Of a DNA stretch of 64,000 nt, positions 28,736 through 38,442 are shown one piece after another. Every line of letters begins with the position of its first letter. Position 1 is the first letter of the stretch. The position numbers and the translations under genes were made by a program. The stretch is from an uncultured Hoeflea sp. (GTDB taxonomy: Bacteria; Pseudomonadota; Alphaproteobacteria; Rhizobiales; Rhizobiaceae), in the NCBI RefSeq assembly GCF_947501405.1, contig NZ_CANMVK010000001.1, positions 1,240,001-1,304,000 on the forward strand, written 5' to 3'. The notes under the pieces are model-generated. The model had not been told where the DNA came from. It made no database searches and saw only the letters and a list, made by a program, of their open reading frames with translations.

Positions 28736-29605
28736 TCAGGTGCGCTGGCCCAGCCGGCCGGCGAGATCCTGAATGAACTGCCAGGCGACACGGCCCGAGC
28801 GTGCGCCGCGGGTGGTGGACCACTCCAGCGCCTGTGATCGCAGCTCGGCGGGATCGATCTTGAGGCCGAAATGGGCGGCATAGCCTTCGATCATCGCCAG
28901 ATAATCATCCTGGCTGCATTTGTGAAAACCCAGCCACAGGCCGAAGCGGTCGGAGAGCGAGACCTTTTCCTCCACCGCCTCGCTGGGATTGATCGCGGTC
29001 GAGCGTTCGTTCTCCATCATGTCGCGCGGAAGCAGGTGGCGGCGGTTGGAGGTGGCGTAAAGCAGCACGTTGTCGGGCCGGCCCTCTATTCCGCCATCGA
29101 GCGCTGCCTTTAGGGATTTATAGGCGGTATCGTCATGATCAAACGAGAGATCGTCACAAAACACGATGAAACGCGCAGCCACGGGGCGCAGCAAGGCCAT
29201 CAACAGCGGCAGGGAATTGATATCCTCGCGGTGGATTTCCACCAGCTTGAAGGGTGCTTCGAGATCCGCTTGCGACGAGAGTGCTGCGTGCACGGATTTG
29301 ACCAGGGATGACTTGCCCATGCCGCGCGCGCCCCACAACAGCACATTGTTGGCAGGCAGCCCCTTGGCGAAACGGTCGGTGTTGTCGATCAGAATGTCGC
29401 GCACGTGATCAACACCCTTGATCAGTTCGATATCTATCCGGTTGGGGCTTGTGATGGGCGCAAGCGAGCCAACAGAAGCCTCCCAGACGAAACAGTCCGC
29501 TTCCGTGACATCCACCGGACCCGGACCGGAAGGTGAAAGTGATTCCACCGCGCGGGCGAGCCGGCTCAATTCGGCAAGGATTTGACGGGCGATTTCATCT
29601 TGCAT
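28736..29605 (-). CDS. DUF815 family P-loop ATPase
   Basis: A 289-residue AAA-type ATPase. Walker A is NVLLWGARGMGKSSLV (residues ~87-102), Walker B is RFIVFCDDLSF, and an arginine-rich segment YATSNRRHLLPRDM follows, all typical of DUF815. The biological role of this family is not established; it resembles DnaC/ORC-like remodelling ATPases. It is convergent with the NlpD-like gene and divergent from yajC. Confidence 0.88.
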   Translation of the reverse strand: MQDEIARQILAELSRLARAVESLSPSGPGPVDVTEADCFVWEASVGSLAPITSPNRIDIELIKGVDHVRDILIDNTDRFAKGLPANNVLLWGARGMGKSSLVKSVHAALSSQADLEAPFKLVEIHREDINSLPLLMALLRPVAARFIVFCDDLSFDHDDTAYKSLKAALDGGIEGRPDNVLLYATSNRRHLLPRDMMENERSTAINPSEAVEEKVSLSDRFGLWLGFHKCSQDDYLAMIEGYAAHFGLKIDPAELRSQALEWSTTRGARSGRVAWQFIQDLAGRLGQRT

Positions 29606-29809
29606 GGCCTGGTCTGGCCTCCTGTCAGGCTTTCATCGACATGAAGCGTGCCGGTAGCATGCCACAGCGGCGCGGAAAAGCGCTCAAGCCCACGAATTCC
29701 AGCGTCCGGCGGCCATGTTTGCGTTGCATTCGGCACGTCTGCCACTATATTCCGCTCGACTGTTGGCGGGCCGGATCGGGCCCGCATGCTTATTCCTGAG
29801 GAGTTTTTC

Positions 29810-30136
29810 ATGCTAGTCACCCCGGCCTATGCCCAGTCCGCCGCTGGCGGCGGCGGCGAGATCCTGATGTCGATCCTGCCCTTCCTGCTGATCTTTGTGA
29901 TTATGTACTTCCTCATCATCCGTCCGCAGCGGACCCAGATGAAGAAGCGCGAGGAAATGCTCAAGAATGTGCGCCGGGGCGATCAGGTGGTGACCGGCGG
30001 CGGCGTGCTCGGCAAGGTTACCAAGGTGATCGACGACGCCGAACTGGAAGTCGAAATCGCCGACGGCGTCAAGGTTCGGATGGTTCGCAGCCTGATCGCC
30101 GATGTGCGCGCCAAGGGCGAACCGGTCAAGGAATAG
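29810..30136 (+). CDS. yajC: Preprotein translocase subunit YajC
   Basis: Accessory subunit of the SecDF-YajC complex that aids Sec export. The ATG at 29810 follows CTGAGGAG and gives 108 residues. A single membrane helix (ILMSILPFLLIFVIMYFLII) is followed by the signature RPQRTQMKKREEMLKNVRRG and a small beta domain (DQVVTGGGVLGKVTKV). Its place just before secDF is the standard order. Confidence 0.96.
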   Translation: MLVTPAYAQSAAGGGGEILMSILPFLLIFVIMYFLIIRPQRTQMKKREEMLKNVRRGDQVVTGGGVLGKVTKVIDDAELEVEIADGVKVRMVRSLIADVRAKGEPVKE

Positions 30137-30229
30137 TCGATTCCACCGGATCGGCCTTAATCCTGTCCAGCTTCAATGTCAGGCGCATAGCCACACCAAA
30201 TTAGTCTATCAGGCTAAACCGAGAGCGAC

Positions 30230-32794
30230 ATGCTGTATTTCTCCCGTTGGAAAACAACCCTGATCTGGCTTGCGGTTCTCGCGGGCGTGGTTTTCGCGTT
30301 TCCGAATCTTTTGAGCCGCGATCAGGTCGACAGCCTTCCCGACTGGGTTCCCTCCAAGCAACTCACTCTCGGTCTCGATTTGCAGGGCGGCTCCTACATG
30401 CTGCTGCAGGTGGAGCGTGAAGACATCGTCAAGGACCGCCTGACCACGACCGTGGATGATGTGCGGCGGCTCTTGCGTGAGGCCGGGATCGGCTACACCG
30501 GCCTGTCGGGCACAGGGCAGATGGTGCAGGTGCGCATTCGTGACGATGCGCGGGTGGAAGAGGCCATGGAGATTCTGGCCGAACTCTCCGCGCCGGTGGC
30601 TTCGGGGCTGTTCGGCGGCGGCACGGTGATCGAAGCCTCCGTCGAGGAGGTTCGGCCCGGGCAGTTGCGCATATTGTTGTCCGATGAGGGCATTACCTAT
30701 CGGGTGTCGTCGGCCGTGGCGCAGTCGATTGAGGTGGTGCGCAAGCGTATTGACGAACTTGGCACCACCGAACCGGTGATCCAGCGCCAGGGCGCCGACC
30801 GGATTTTGGTGCAGGTTCCGGGACTTGACGATCCGGAGCGGCTCAAGAGCCTGCTCAACCAGACCGCCAAGCTGGCGTTTCGCATGGTCGACAGCTCGAT
30901 GTCGGTTCAGGAAGCCATCGACGGCCGCCCGCCGGCCACGTCGGAAGTGCTGTTTTCCACCGACGATCCGCCGGTGCCCTATCTGATCCAGCGCAGCGTG
31001 CTGGTTTCGGGTGAAAACCTCGTCGACGCTCAGGCCGGGTATGACCAGCGCACCAACGAGCCGATCGTTACCTTCCGGTTCGATTCCAAAGGCGGGCAGC
31101 GTTTCGGTCAGGCGACCACGCAGAATGTCGGTCTGCCCTTTGCCATCGTATTGGACGAACAGGTTATTTCGGCGCCGGTGATCCGTGAGCCGATCCTTGG
31201 CGGCACCGGCCAGATTTCCGGCAATTTCGACGTCGAAAGCGCCAATGATCTGGCAATCCTGCTGCGCGCTGGCGCGCTTCCGGCCACGCTCACCGTGATC
31301 GAGGAACGCACGGTCGGGCCGGGTCTGGGCGCCGATTCGATCGCGGCTGGCGAAATCGCCGGCGTGATTGGCGCGATCCTGGTTCTGGCGTTCATGTTCG
31401 TGGCCTATGGCATGCTCGGCTTCCTCGCCAACATGGCGCTGATTGCCAACGTGACCATGATCCTTGCCATTCTCACGGTACTGGGCGCCACGCTGACCTT
31501 GCCCGGAATTGCCGGCATCGTGCTCACGGTGGGTATGGCGGTGGACTCCAACGTGCTGATTTACGAGCGCATTCGGGAGGAACACCGGTCCGGCCGCTCG
31601 CTCATTCAGGCCATTGATGCGGGTTTCGCGCGGGCCTTCTCGACCATTTTGGACGCTAACGTCACCACGCTGATTGCGGCGATCATCCTGTTTTATCTCG
31701 GCACCGGCCCGGTGCGCGGCTTTGCCGTGACGCTGGCGATCGGCATCGTTACCACCGTGTTCACGGCCTTCACCTTCACCCGCTGGATGGTGGCTGAATG
31801 GGTGCGGCGCAAGCGGCCCAAGGAACTGCCCAGGGGCCTGCTCGACAAGGTGGTGCGGGATTTCAATTTCCGTTTCATGACGTTTCGCCGTTTCGCCTTC
31901 ATGCTGTCAGCAGCGGCGGCGATCGGCTCGCTGGCGCTGTTTGCGACGGTCAACATGAATTACGGCATCGATTTCAAGGGCGGATCGATGATTGAGGTTC
32001 AGTCCAGGGACGGAAACGCTGATGTCGGCGACATCCGGGCGCGACTGTCGGAGCTCAATCTCGGTGACATTCAGGCCCAGGAGTTCGGCACGCCGCGCGA
32101 TGTGCTGATCCGGGTTCAGGCCCAGGGCGGCGGCGAGAACGCCGAGCAGACGGTGATTACCCTGGTGCGCGCTGAACTGGAGGGCGATTACGATATCCGC
32201 CGGGTCGAGGTCGTGGGGCCAACGGTCTCTGGCGAACTCGCGCAAGCCGGCACCATTGCGGTGATCGCGTCGCTGATGGCAATTCTGGTCTATATCTGGT
32301 TCCGGTTCGAATGGCAGTTTGCGCTGGGGGCGATCATCGCAACGGTGCATGACGTGGTGCTGACCATCGGAATCTTCGTGATTTCGGGTATCGAGTTCAA
32401 CCTGTCGAGTATCGCTGCGGTGCTGACGATTGTCGGCTATTCGCTCAACGATACGGTGGTGGTCTATGACCGGGTGCGCGAAAACCTCAGGCGATATAAA
32501 AAGCTGCCGTTGACGAGCCTTCTCGATCTCTCGGTCAACCAGATGCTGCCGCGAACGATCCTGACTTCGGTGACCACGTTGCTGGCGCTGCTGTCGCTGT
32601 TCATTTTCGGTGGCGAAGTGATCCAGTCATTCACCTTCGCAATGATCTTCGGAGTGCTGGTGGGCACCTATTCGTCGATCTTTATCGCGGCGCCGGTGCT
32701 GATCCTGTTCAAGCTGCGGGCGGACAATTTCCGCGTCGGACTTGATGTCGAGGAACCAGCAGAGCCCGAGACGGCTGAAAAGAGCACGGCCTAG
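30230..32794 (+). CDS. secDF: Fused protein-export protein SecDF
   Basis: Proton-driven factor that pulls translocating proteins to the periplasmic side. SecD and SecF are fused in one 854-residue chain. The SecD half has the first helix (TTLIWLAVLAGVVFAF), the signature LGLDLQGGSYMLLQVE, a large periplasmic domain (residues ~40-370), and helices including AGEIAGVIGAILVLAFMF. The SecF half begins near residue 545 (RRFAFMLSAAAAIGSLALF) with the motif NYGIDFKGGSMIEV and ends with a short acidic tail. Fusion is common in alphaproteobacteria. An Mth938-like gene starts 3 bases after the stop. Confidence 0.96.
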   Translation: MLYFSRWKTTLIWLAVLAGVVFAFPNLLSRDQVDSLPDWVPSKQLTLGLDLQGGSYMLLQVEREDIVKDRLTTTVDDVRRLLREAGIGYTGLSGTGQMVQVRIRDDARVEEAMEILAELSAPVASGLFGGGTVIEASVEEVRPGQLRILLSDEGITYRVSSAVAQSIEVVRKRIDELGTTEPVIQRQGADRILVQVPGLDDPERLKSLLNQTAKLAFRMVDSSMSVQEAIDGRPPATSEVLFSTDDPPVPYLIQRSVLVSGENLVDAQAGYDQRTNEPIVTFRFDSKGGQRFGQATTQNVGLPFAIVLDEQVISAPVIREPILGGTGQISGNFDVESANDLAILLRAGALPATLTVIEERTVGPGLGADSIAAGEIAGVIGAILVLAFMFVAYGMLGFLANMALIANVTMILAILTVLGATLTLPGIAGIVLTVGMAVDSNVLIYERIREEHRSGRSLIQAIDAGFARAFSTILDANVTTLIAAIILFYLGTGPVRGFAVTLAIGIVTTVFTAFTFTRWMVAEWVRRKRPKELPRGLLDKVVRDFNFRFMTFRRFAFMLSAAAAIGSLALFATVNMNYGIDFKGGSMIEVQSRDGNADVGDIRARLSELNLGDIQAQEFGTPRDVLIRVQAQGGGENAEQTVITLVRAELEGDYDIRRVEVVGPTVSGELAQAGTIAVIASLMAILVYIWFRFEWQFALGAIIATVHDVVLTIGIFVISGIEFNLSSIAAVLTIVGYSLNDTVVVYDRVRENLRRYKKLPLTSLLDLSVNQMLPRTILTSVTTLLALLSLFIFGGEVIQSFTFAMIFGVLVGTYSSIFIAAPVLILFKLRADNFRVGLDVEEPAEPETAEKSTA

Positions 32795-32797
32795 CGC

Positions 32798-33184
32798 ATG
32801 GCCCGCGGCATCGAGATTCGCGAGGCGCATTTTCCGGGCCGCTCGGGGATCGACGCCTATGGCAATGGCGGGTTTCGCTTCGCCGATATGTCACACCGCG
32901 GGTCTATCCTGTGCCTGCCGTCGGGTATCTACGGTTGGGATGCGAGCGAGGATCAGCCGTTGGAAGCCGGCCTGTTTGACCGGGTTCTGGCTGAAACCGG
33001 TGACATCGAGTTTCTCCTGGTTGGAACGGGGATGTCGATCCGGCCGCTGCCGGCTGAACTGAAGACGGCGCTCCGTGCCGCCAATGTCTCGTCTGATCCG
33101 ATGAGCACGGGGGCTGCGGTGCGTACCTTCAATGTGATGTTGGCCGAATCGCGCGCGGTGGCCGCGGCGCTGATCGCAGTCTAG
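32798..33184 (+). CDS. Mth938-like (NDUFAF3-related) protein
   Basis: A 128-residue protein with the Mth938 fold signature: IEIREAHFPGRSGIDAYGNG at the start, then RGSILCLPSGIYGWDA and EFLLVGTGMSIRPLPAEL. The mitochondrial relative NDUFAF3 is an assembly factor of respiratory complex I. It starts 3 bases after secDF and ends 3 bases before the phytoene-synthase-like gene, so the three are surely cotranscribed. A role in complex I or membrane-protein assembly is inferred, not shown. Confidence 0.88.
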   Translation: MARGIEIREAHFPGRSGIDAYGNGGFRFADMSHRGSILCLPSGIYGWDASEDQPLEAGLFDRVLAETGDIEFLLVGTGMSIRPLPAELKTALRAANVSSDPMSTGAAVRTFNVMLAESRAVAAALIAV

Positions 33185-33187
33185 ACG

Positions 33188-34057
33188 ATGGCTGACGGCG
33201 ACAGGGGTGCTGCGCAGCCACTGGACCCTGACGGGCTTGTGCGGCTCAAGGACGCCGATCTCGACCGCTATCTGGCGCTTTTGCTGATGCCTGAGGCCGC
33301 GCAGGCTGATTTGTTGACCCTGATGCTGTTCAACGCCGAGATCGCGCAAATTCGCGACAAGGTGCGCGAACCGCTGCCCGGTGAGATCCGGCTGCAATGG
33401 TGGTGCGATGTTCTGGCCGGCGAACGCGGCGGAGAGGCGCAGGCACATCCGCTCGCCTCGCAGCTCATTGAGTTGATTGCCCGCCGAAACCTGCCTGTCA
33501 CGGCGCTGCAAGCGATGTGCGAAGCGCGGATTTTCGATCTTTACGATGACCCGATGCCCGACCGGACGTCCTATGAGGGCTATGCCGGGGAAACCGCGGC
33601 GACGATGTTGCAGATGTCGGCAATGGTGCTCGATCCGTCCGCCTCGAATGCGACCGGAACGGCCAGCGGCCACGCGGGTGTGGCACAGGCGGTGGCTGGT
33701 CACCTGATGATGTTGCCGTTGTCTCAGGCGCGGGGGCAGGTCTTTGTTCCGGGCGATTTGCTGACGGCGACCGGGCTTGACCGCGACAGCCTTCTGGCGG
33801 GCGGCAACCGGGCCGCCATTGCAGCCGCGGTGAAGGCGTTTGCCGGATTTGGCCGGGATCATTTCGCCAAGGCCCGGGCGGCGCTCACGGACGTGCCCGA
33901 CACGGTTCGTGCAGCCTATCTGCCGATTGCACTGGTCGAACCCGTGTTCTCGAGGGCGGAGAAGTTCGGGGCTGACTGTCTTCAAACCGTCCCGCGTCCG
34001 CCGCAATGGAAGCGCCAGTGGCGGCTGTGGCGGGCCGCACGTAGTGGGCGGATCTAG
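33188..34057 (+). CDS. Squalene/phytoene synthase-like (NDUFAF6-related) protein
   Basis: A 289-residue protein of the trans-isoprenyl diphosphate synthase fold: LQWWCDVLAGE (residues ~68-78), then FDLYDDPMPDRTSYEGYAGE and RGQVFVPGDLLTATG. True phytoene/squalene synthases have two DxxxD metal sites; here the first region has only DVLAGE and the second is not evident, so enzyme activity is doubtful. The mitochondrial homologue NDUFAF6 is a complex I assembly factor. Tight linkage (3 bases) to the NDUFAF3-like gene supports that alternative. Confidence 0.85.
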   Translation: MADGDRGAAQPLDPDGLVRLKDADLDRYLALLLMPEAAQADLLTLMLFNAEIAQIRDKVREPLPGEIRLQWWCDVLAGERGGEAQAHPLASQLIELIARRNLPVTALQAMCEARIFDLYDDPMPDRTSYEGYAGETAATMLQMSAMVLDPSASNATGTASGHAGVAQAVAGHLMMLPLSQARGQVFVPGDLLTATGLDRDSLLAGGNRAAIAAAVKAFAGFGRDHFAKARAALTDVPDTVRAAYLPIALVEPVFSRAEKFGADCLQTVPRPPQWKRQWRLWRAARSGRI

Positions 34058-34250
34058 CACTTCACTGTCGCCGGCTCCGTCCCGGGCTCAACCACCTGCC
34101 TCGCAGCCGTGTCGGCAGCCGGGCCGATTGCCGCGTTGGCGTGGCTGATCCCCCGCCACGCTTAAATCCGAAGGCTGCAGCGACATGGCGCGAGTCTGTG
34201 GATTTTGGCGGGTTGCGAAACATTTGTGTGGCGGGCATAGTTCGAAAAAA

Positions 34251-34275
34251 TTGACGCAAACCCCATCTGCGTCAA
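34251..34275 (+). promoter_or_regulatory. Perfect hairpin abutting the ribosome site of the next gene
   Basis: TTGACGCA (34251-34258) and TGCGTCAA (34268-34275) are perfect 8-base arms around a 9-nt loop, ending directly before the ribosome site GTGGAGGA (34276-34283) of the gene at 34289. It could be an operator, or an mRNA hairpin affecting translation start. TTGACG also resembles a -35 box. Confidence 0.35.
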
Positions 34276-34288
34276 GTGGAGGAAAGCT

Positions 34289-34739
34289 ATGAGTCTCGGG
34301 GTTCTCGTGGTGATTGTCGCCTTTGGCGTGATTCTGGTGATCGGAGCCGTGCATTTTACCGGCGGATCGCGGCAGAAGGACACGCGCGATCATGGGGATG
34401 CAATCCTGGAATTCTCCCGCGCCTATCCGGGCGAGGCTATCCGCTCTGTGATCATGACCGCCGACGGCAAGGCCAGCTTCATGCGGCTGGCGAGCGGCAA
34501 GACCGGCTTCCTGCAGGCGATGGGCCACCATTTTGTGGCCCGGTTGATCGAGCCGCAGGCGGTTTCAGTGGAAGCTCTCGAGGATCAGTCCGGCCTCAGG
34601 GTCGGATTTCACGACACAACGCTGAAAGGCGGCGACTATCTGTTTGCCAGCACCGAGGATGCAGCCGAGGTATCGCTATGGCTGTGTGGAAGCCTGGCGC
34701 TTGCAAGCCCGAAACTCGAAGGGCCGGAGGAGGCCGGCC

Positions 34740-34747
<8 letters not shown>
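34289..34747 (+). CDS. Small single-pass membrane protein of unknown function
   Basis: Not recognised as a named family. The 152-residue product has one N-terminal membrane helix (LGVLVVIVAFGVILVIGAVHF) followed by a soluble domain of about 125 residues (AILEFSRAYPGEAIRSVIMT, MGHHFVARLIEPQAV, LRVGFHDTTLKGGDYLFAS). The ATG has a strong ribosome site (GTGGAGGA). Its last 8 bases overlap the start of the sterol-desaturase gene, so the two are translationally coupled and may act together at the inner membrane. Confidence 0.65.
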
Positions 34748-35699
<952 letters not shown>

Positions 35700-35702
35700 C
35701 GT

Positions 35703-37133
35703 CTACTCGGCGGCGTCCCGGTGTGCGGGCTCGTCGAGCCAGGCTGCGAAATCGGTCAGTGCGCGCCGGGCCATCGCCTGTTTCTTGGCGCGACCCTTTT
35801 CCTTGCCGCGAAAACGGCCGCCGCCTTCCGGACGGACGATGGCGCCGGGTTCGAGCGGCGGAAACAATCCGAAATTCACATTCATCGGCTGGAATGAACG
35901 CTTGCCCGGCTCGTCGTCGCTTGAGAGATGGCCGCCGGTGATGTGATTGAGCAGAGCCCCGAAAGCGGTCGTTACTGGCGGCGGCGCCAGAACCTCGCCC
36001 AACCGTTCGGCAGCGGCGAAGCGGCCGGCAATCAATCCCATGGCCGCACTTTCGACATAGCCTTCGCAGCCGGTGATCTGGCCGGCGAAGCGCAACCCGG
36101 GGCGTGATCTGAGCGTCAGGGTGCCATCGAGCAATTGCGGTGAATTGAGGTAGGTGTTGCGGTGCAGGCCCCCCAGCCGGGCGAATTCGGCGTTCTCAAG
36201 GCCCGGGATCATCCGGAAGATCTCGCCCTGTGCGCCATATTTCAGTTTGGTCTGAAATCCGACCATGTTGTAGAGCGTGCCCAGAGCGTTGTCCTGGCGA
36301 AGCTGGACCACTGCATAGGCCTTGATGTCGGGCTGATGGGCATTGGTCAGCCCCATGGGCTTCATCGGGCCGTGGCGCAGGGTTTCGCGGCCGCGCTCGG
36401 CCATGATTTCGATAGGCAGGCAGCCATCGAAATAGGGCGTGCCCTCCCACTCCTTGAAGCCGGCGGTATCGCCGGCAATCAGCGCATCGACAAAGGCTTC
36501 GTACTGGGCCTTATCCATCGGGCAATTGATGTAATCGCGGCCGGTGCCGCCGGGGCCGACCTTGTCGTAGCGGGACTGGAACCAGCAGACCGACATGTCG
36601 ATGGAATCAGTGTGGATGATCGGCGCGATGGCATCGAAAAACGCCAATGCTTCGCGGCCGGTCTCGGCGCGGATTGCCTCGGCGAGATCGGGCGCTGTGA
36701 GCGGTCCGGTGGCGATGATTGTCTGATCCCAGTCCGCGGGCGGCAGGCCCGCGATTTCCTCGCGGGCGATTGTGATCAGCGGCTCGGCCTCGATCGCCGC
36801 GGTCACGGCGTTGGCAAAGCCTTCGCGATCGACCGCAAGTGCGCCGCCGGCGGGCACCTGGTTGGCGTCCGCGCAGCGCATGATCAGCGAACCGGCCATG
36901 CGCATTTCGGCATGGATGACACCGACAGCATTGTTCTCCGCATCATCGGAGCGGAACGAGTTGGAACAAACCAGCTCGGCAAGGCTGTCAGTCTTGTGGG
37001 CGTCGGTGCCGCGCACGGGGCGCATTTCATGCAGGATGACAGGAAGGCCGCGGCGGGCAATCTGCCAGGCGGCTTCTGAACCGGCGAGGCCGCCGCCGAT
37101 CACGTGAATGGGGGAGTGAGAATTTGTGCTCAT
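35703..37133 (-). CDS. trmFO: Folate/FAD-dependent tRNA (m5U54) methyltransferase
   Basis: Methylates U54 of the tRNA T-loop using methylenetetrahydrofolate and FADH2. The 476-residue product has the N-terminal FAD-binding motif [20 protein letters not shown], then [20 protein letters not shown] and [19 protein letters not shown] (with the conserved Cys), and the GidA-like C-terminus [17 protein letters not shown]-type segment (here [19 protein letters not shown]). The 25-residue tail is Arg/Lys/Ala-rich. Presence of trmFO instead of trmA is normal for rhizobia. Confidence 0.95.
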   Translation of the reverse strand: MSTNSHSPIHVIGGGLAGSEAAWQIARRGLPVILHEMRPVRGTDAHKTDSLAELVCSNSFRSDDAENNAVGVIHAEMRMAGSLIMRCADANQVPAGGALAVDREGFANAVTAAIEAEPLITIAREEIAGLPPADWDQTIIATGPLTAPDLAEAIRAETGREALAFFDAIAPIIHTDSIDMSVCWFQSRYDKVGPGGTGRDYINCPMDKAQYEAFVDALIAGDTAGFKEWEGTPYFDGCLPIEIMAERGRETLRHGPMKPMGLTNAHQPDIKAYAVVQLRQDNALGTLYNMVGFQTKLKYGAQGEIFRMIPGLENAEFARLGGLHRNTYLNSPQLLDGTLTLRSRPGLRFAGQITGCEGYVESAAMGLIAGRFAAAERLGEVLAPPPVTTAFGALLNHITGGHLSSDDEPGKRSFQPMNVNFGLFPPLEPGAIVRPEGGGRFRGKEKGRAKKQAMARRALTDFAAWLDEPAHRDAAE

Positions 37134-37276
37134 GGCGCGGGGTTTAACACGGCCAAGGGCGGCTCTCCAAGGCCAAACGGTCTGCAGTGCATCGCCAGCG
37201 GATGAGGCCTTGCGGCCGGTCAGTCCATCGGATGCCTGACAGTCTATCCGAGCTTAAAGGGATGTCGTATCGCGCA

Positions 37277-37305
37277 AACAAAAACGGCGTCCTTTCGGAC
37301 GCCGT
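37277..37305 (-). terminator. Rho-independent terminator of DUF1127 gene 1
   Basis: On the minus strand a perfect 9-bp stem (ACGGCGTCC with GGACGCCGT, 37284-37305) closes a 4-nt loop and is followed by TTTTGTTTG. It lies 24 bases after the stop codon of the small gene ending at 37329. Confidence 0.88.
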
Positions 37306-37328
37306 TGCATCATGCATCGTGGGCGCGC

Positions 37329-37472
37329 TTAACGGCGAAGGCCACGGGCCACGTTGTCGATGTCGAAACGGGTCAGGCCGATATCTTCAAGGGTCTCATT
37401 GGAGAGATTTGCGAGCTGCTGAGCGGTCTGGCGGGTCTTCATCCAGCTGCGGGCTGATTTGAGAATGTTCAT
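37329..37472 (-). CDS. Small DUF1127 protein 1
   Basis: A 47-residue basic protein, MNILKSARSWMKTRQTAQQL at the start and LEDIGLTRFDIDNVARGLRR at the end, the DUF1127 signature. The ATG at 37472 has a good ribosome site (GAGGAG). DUF1127 proteins are small alphaproteobacterial factors, some shown to bind RNA and affect sRNA stability or to be virulence- or stress-related. It has its own promoter-like element (37522-37550) and terminator, so it is a single-gene unit. It is the most divergent of the three paralogues here. Confidence 0.88.
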   Translation of the reverse strand: MNILKSARSWMKTRQTAQQLANLSNETLEDIGLTRFDIDNVARGLRR

Positions 37473-37521
37473 GGCGGTCTCCTCGGGTAAGTGCTTTGGG
37501 GCGTTCAATCTGATGCCCTTC

Positions 37522-37550
37522 ATATAGGCGATTGCCTGTGAATTGTGCAG
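37522..37550 (-). promoter_or_regulatory. Promoter-like element of DUF1127 gene 1
   Basis: Read on the minus strand: CTGCAC (37550-37545), 17 nt, CTATAT (37527-37522), embedded in GCTCTGCACAATTC. The same layout with identical spacing precedes DUF1127 genes 2 and 3. The -10-like box lies 50 bases before the ATG at 37472. The rest of the gap 37473-37833 holds no gene I can support. Confidence 0.6.
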
Positions 37551-37767
37551 AGCAATATTCGCAGGTCTGGTATGCAGTGCCCGAATGGCTGATAAACCGT
37601 TCATCAGTTTGCGTGGGGCGATGAAAAATGAGGCAATGATTGCCTTGATTGGCCGGATATCGCTGATCGCCGCTGTCGCAGATGGCGTGACCAGGGCGCA
37701 CCCGCTCAGATTACCTTTTTGGCCCCGGCGACGGGACATCTTGCGGTTGGCCGCAAGCCAGAATCAG

Positions 37768-37797
37768 AAACGGCGCCCCGTTGCCAGGGCGCCATTT
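37768..37797 (-). terminator. Probable terminator of DUF1127 gene 2
   Basis: GGCGCCC (37772-37778) pairs with GGGCGCC (37787-37793) around an 8-nt loop; flanking AAA/TTT extends it across one mismatch. On the minus strand the stem is followed by GTTTCTGATTC. It lies 37 bases after the stop at 37834. A second perfect hairpin (CTTGCGG, TTGG, CCGCAAG; 37740-37757) follows. Confidence 0.6.
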
Positions 37798-37833
37798 GGA
37801 TTGACCGGCCGAAGCCGGGCAAGCTGGTTTGTC

Positions 37834-37977
37834 TTAGTTGCCGGGACGGCGGGCGACGAAGGGAATGTCACCGCGCGAAATACCCAGATCGTTGAGTTCG
37901 CGCTCAGACATGCGCGACAGTTCGTTGACGGTGTTGCGGTATTCGCGCCAGTCTTTGTAAGCCTTACGGAAGTTCAT
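37834..37977 (-). CDS. Small DUF1127 protein 2
   Basis: A 47-residue basic protein (MNFRKAYKDWREYRNTVNEL ... ERELNDLGISRGDIPFVARR). The ATG at 37977 has AAGGA at 9-nt spacing; an ATG three codons upstream overlaps that site and is unlikely. It shares the block LSRMSERELNDLGISRGDIPF with DUF1127 protein 3, so these two are close paralogues. It has its own promoter-like element at 38036-38064 and probable terminator. Confidence 0.88.
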   Translation of the reverse strand: MNFRKAYKDWREYRNTVNELSRMSERELNDLGISRGDIPFVARRPGN

Positions 37978-38035
37978 GGTTTTCATCCTTTGCTGTGTGC
38001 GCCGGCCCATCCGGCGTCGTCTTCGATTGATCTGC

Positions 38036-38064
38036 ATATAGGTGGCGTCCAACGATTTGTGCAG
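38036..38064 (-). promoter_or_regulatory. Promoter-like element of DUF1127 gene 2
   Basis: Minus strand: CTGCAC (38064-38059), 17 nt, CTATAT (38041-38036), embedded in CGCACTGCACAAATCG. That 16-base flank is nearly identical to the element of gene 3 and resembles that of gene 1. The -10-like box lies 59 bases before the ATG at 37977. Confidence 0.65.
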
Positions 38065-38302
38065 TGCGAAAAAATGCATAGGGGGCATGCATTGGCTGCA
38101 ACGCCGGTTAACGCCGATTCACCCCTTGAGCCAAGCAAACGCCGCTCCTTATGGCCGCCCTGCAGTCATGAGGCCTGAGAGCGTTCAAGACAGTTTGAGG
38201 ATGCGGCATTCGGGGATTTCAATTTGCCCATCTGCCAGCCGCGAACAGCTGTGCCGGGCGGTGATGCCACGTCGTATTTGAAATTTGCGATTTTGGAGCC
38301 GC

Positions 38303-38346
38303 CCAAACAAATAACGCCCACCGGGGGAGGAGGATCCGGTGGGCGT
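38303..38346 (-). terminator. Terminator hairpin of the DUF1127-sRNA unit (hairpin C)
   Basis: The 11-bp perfect stem ACGCCCACCGG/CCGGTGGGCGT (38314-38346) is followed on the minus strand by TTATTTGTTTGGG. It doubles as the last anti-SD hairpin of the small RNA and should end the transcript started upstream of DUF1127 gene 3. Confidence 0.75.
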
Positions 38347-38430
38347 CATTTTGAACGACTGACGCTCGGGAGGAGGATGAACGTCAGTCACATCGAAGCG
38401 GCTATTGGGAGGAGGAGGAGGCCGCTCCGA
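38303..38430 (-). ncRNA. CuckOO/CcsR-like small RNA: three hairpins with anti-SD loops
   Basis: Downstream of DUF1127 gene 3 on the minus strand come three consecutive stem-loops, each exposing a CCTCCTCC-type loop complementary to Shine-Dalgarno sequences. Hairpin A: 38397-38426, 6-bp stem AGCGGC/GCCGCT (3 more pairs across a mismatch), loop CTCCTCCTCCTCCCAATA. Hairpin B: 38357-38389, 8-bp stem GACTGACG/CGTCAGTC, loop with ATCCTCCTCCCGAG. Hairpin C: 38314-38346, 11-bp stem, loop ATCCTCCTCCC, followed by TTATTTGTTT as a terminator. Stem sequences differ while loops are kept, which points to selected RNA structure. In Rhodobacter, CcsR/CuckOO RNAs with such loops follow a DUF1127 gene (ccaF1). 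Hairpin A begins 13 nt after the stop, so the RNA is probably processed from the DUF1127 mRNA. Confidence 0.85.
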
Positions 38431-38442
38431 ATTCCTAAACTC

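Noticed and set aside
30209-31585. Long minus-strand open frame (458 codons) opposite secDF
   Set aside because: His/Arg/Gln-rich composition typical of antisense to G+C-rich genes; secDF is unambiguous on the plus strand.
33188-34057. True phytoene or squalene synthase of a carotenoid/hopanoid pathway
   Set aside because: No other terpenoid genes nearby, metal-binding DxxxD motifs are not evident, and the neighbour is an NDUFAF3-like gene; an NDUFAF6-like role fits better.
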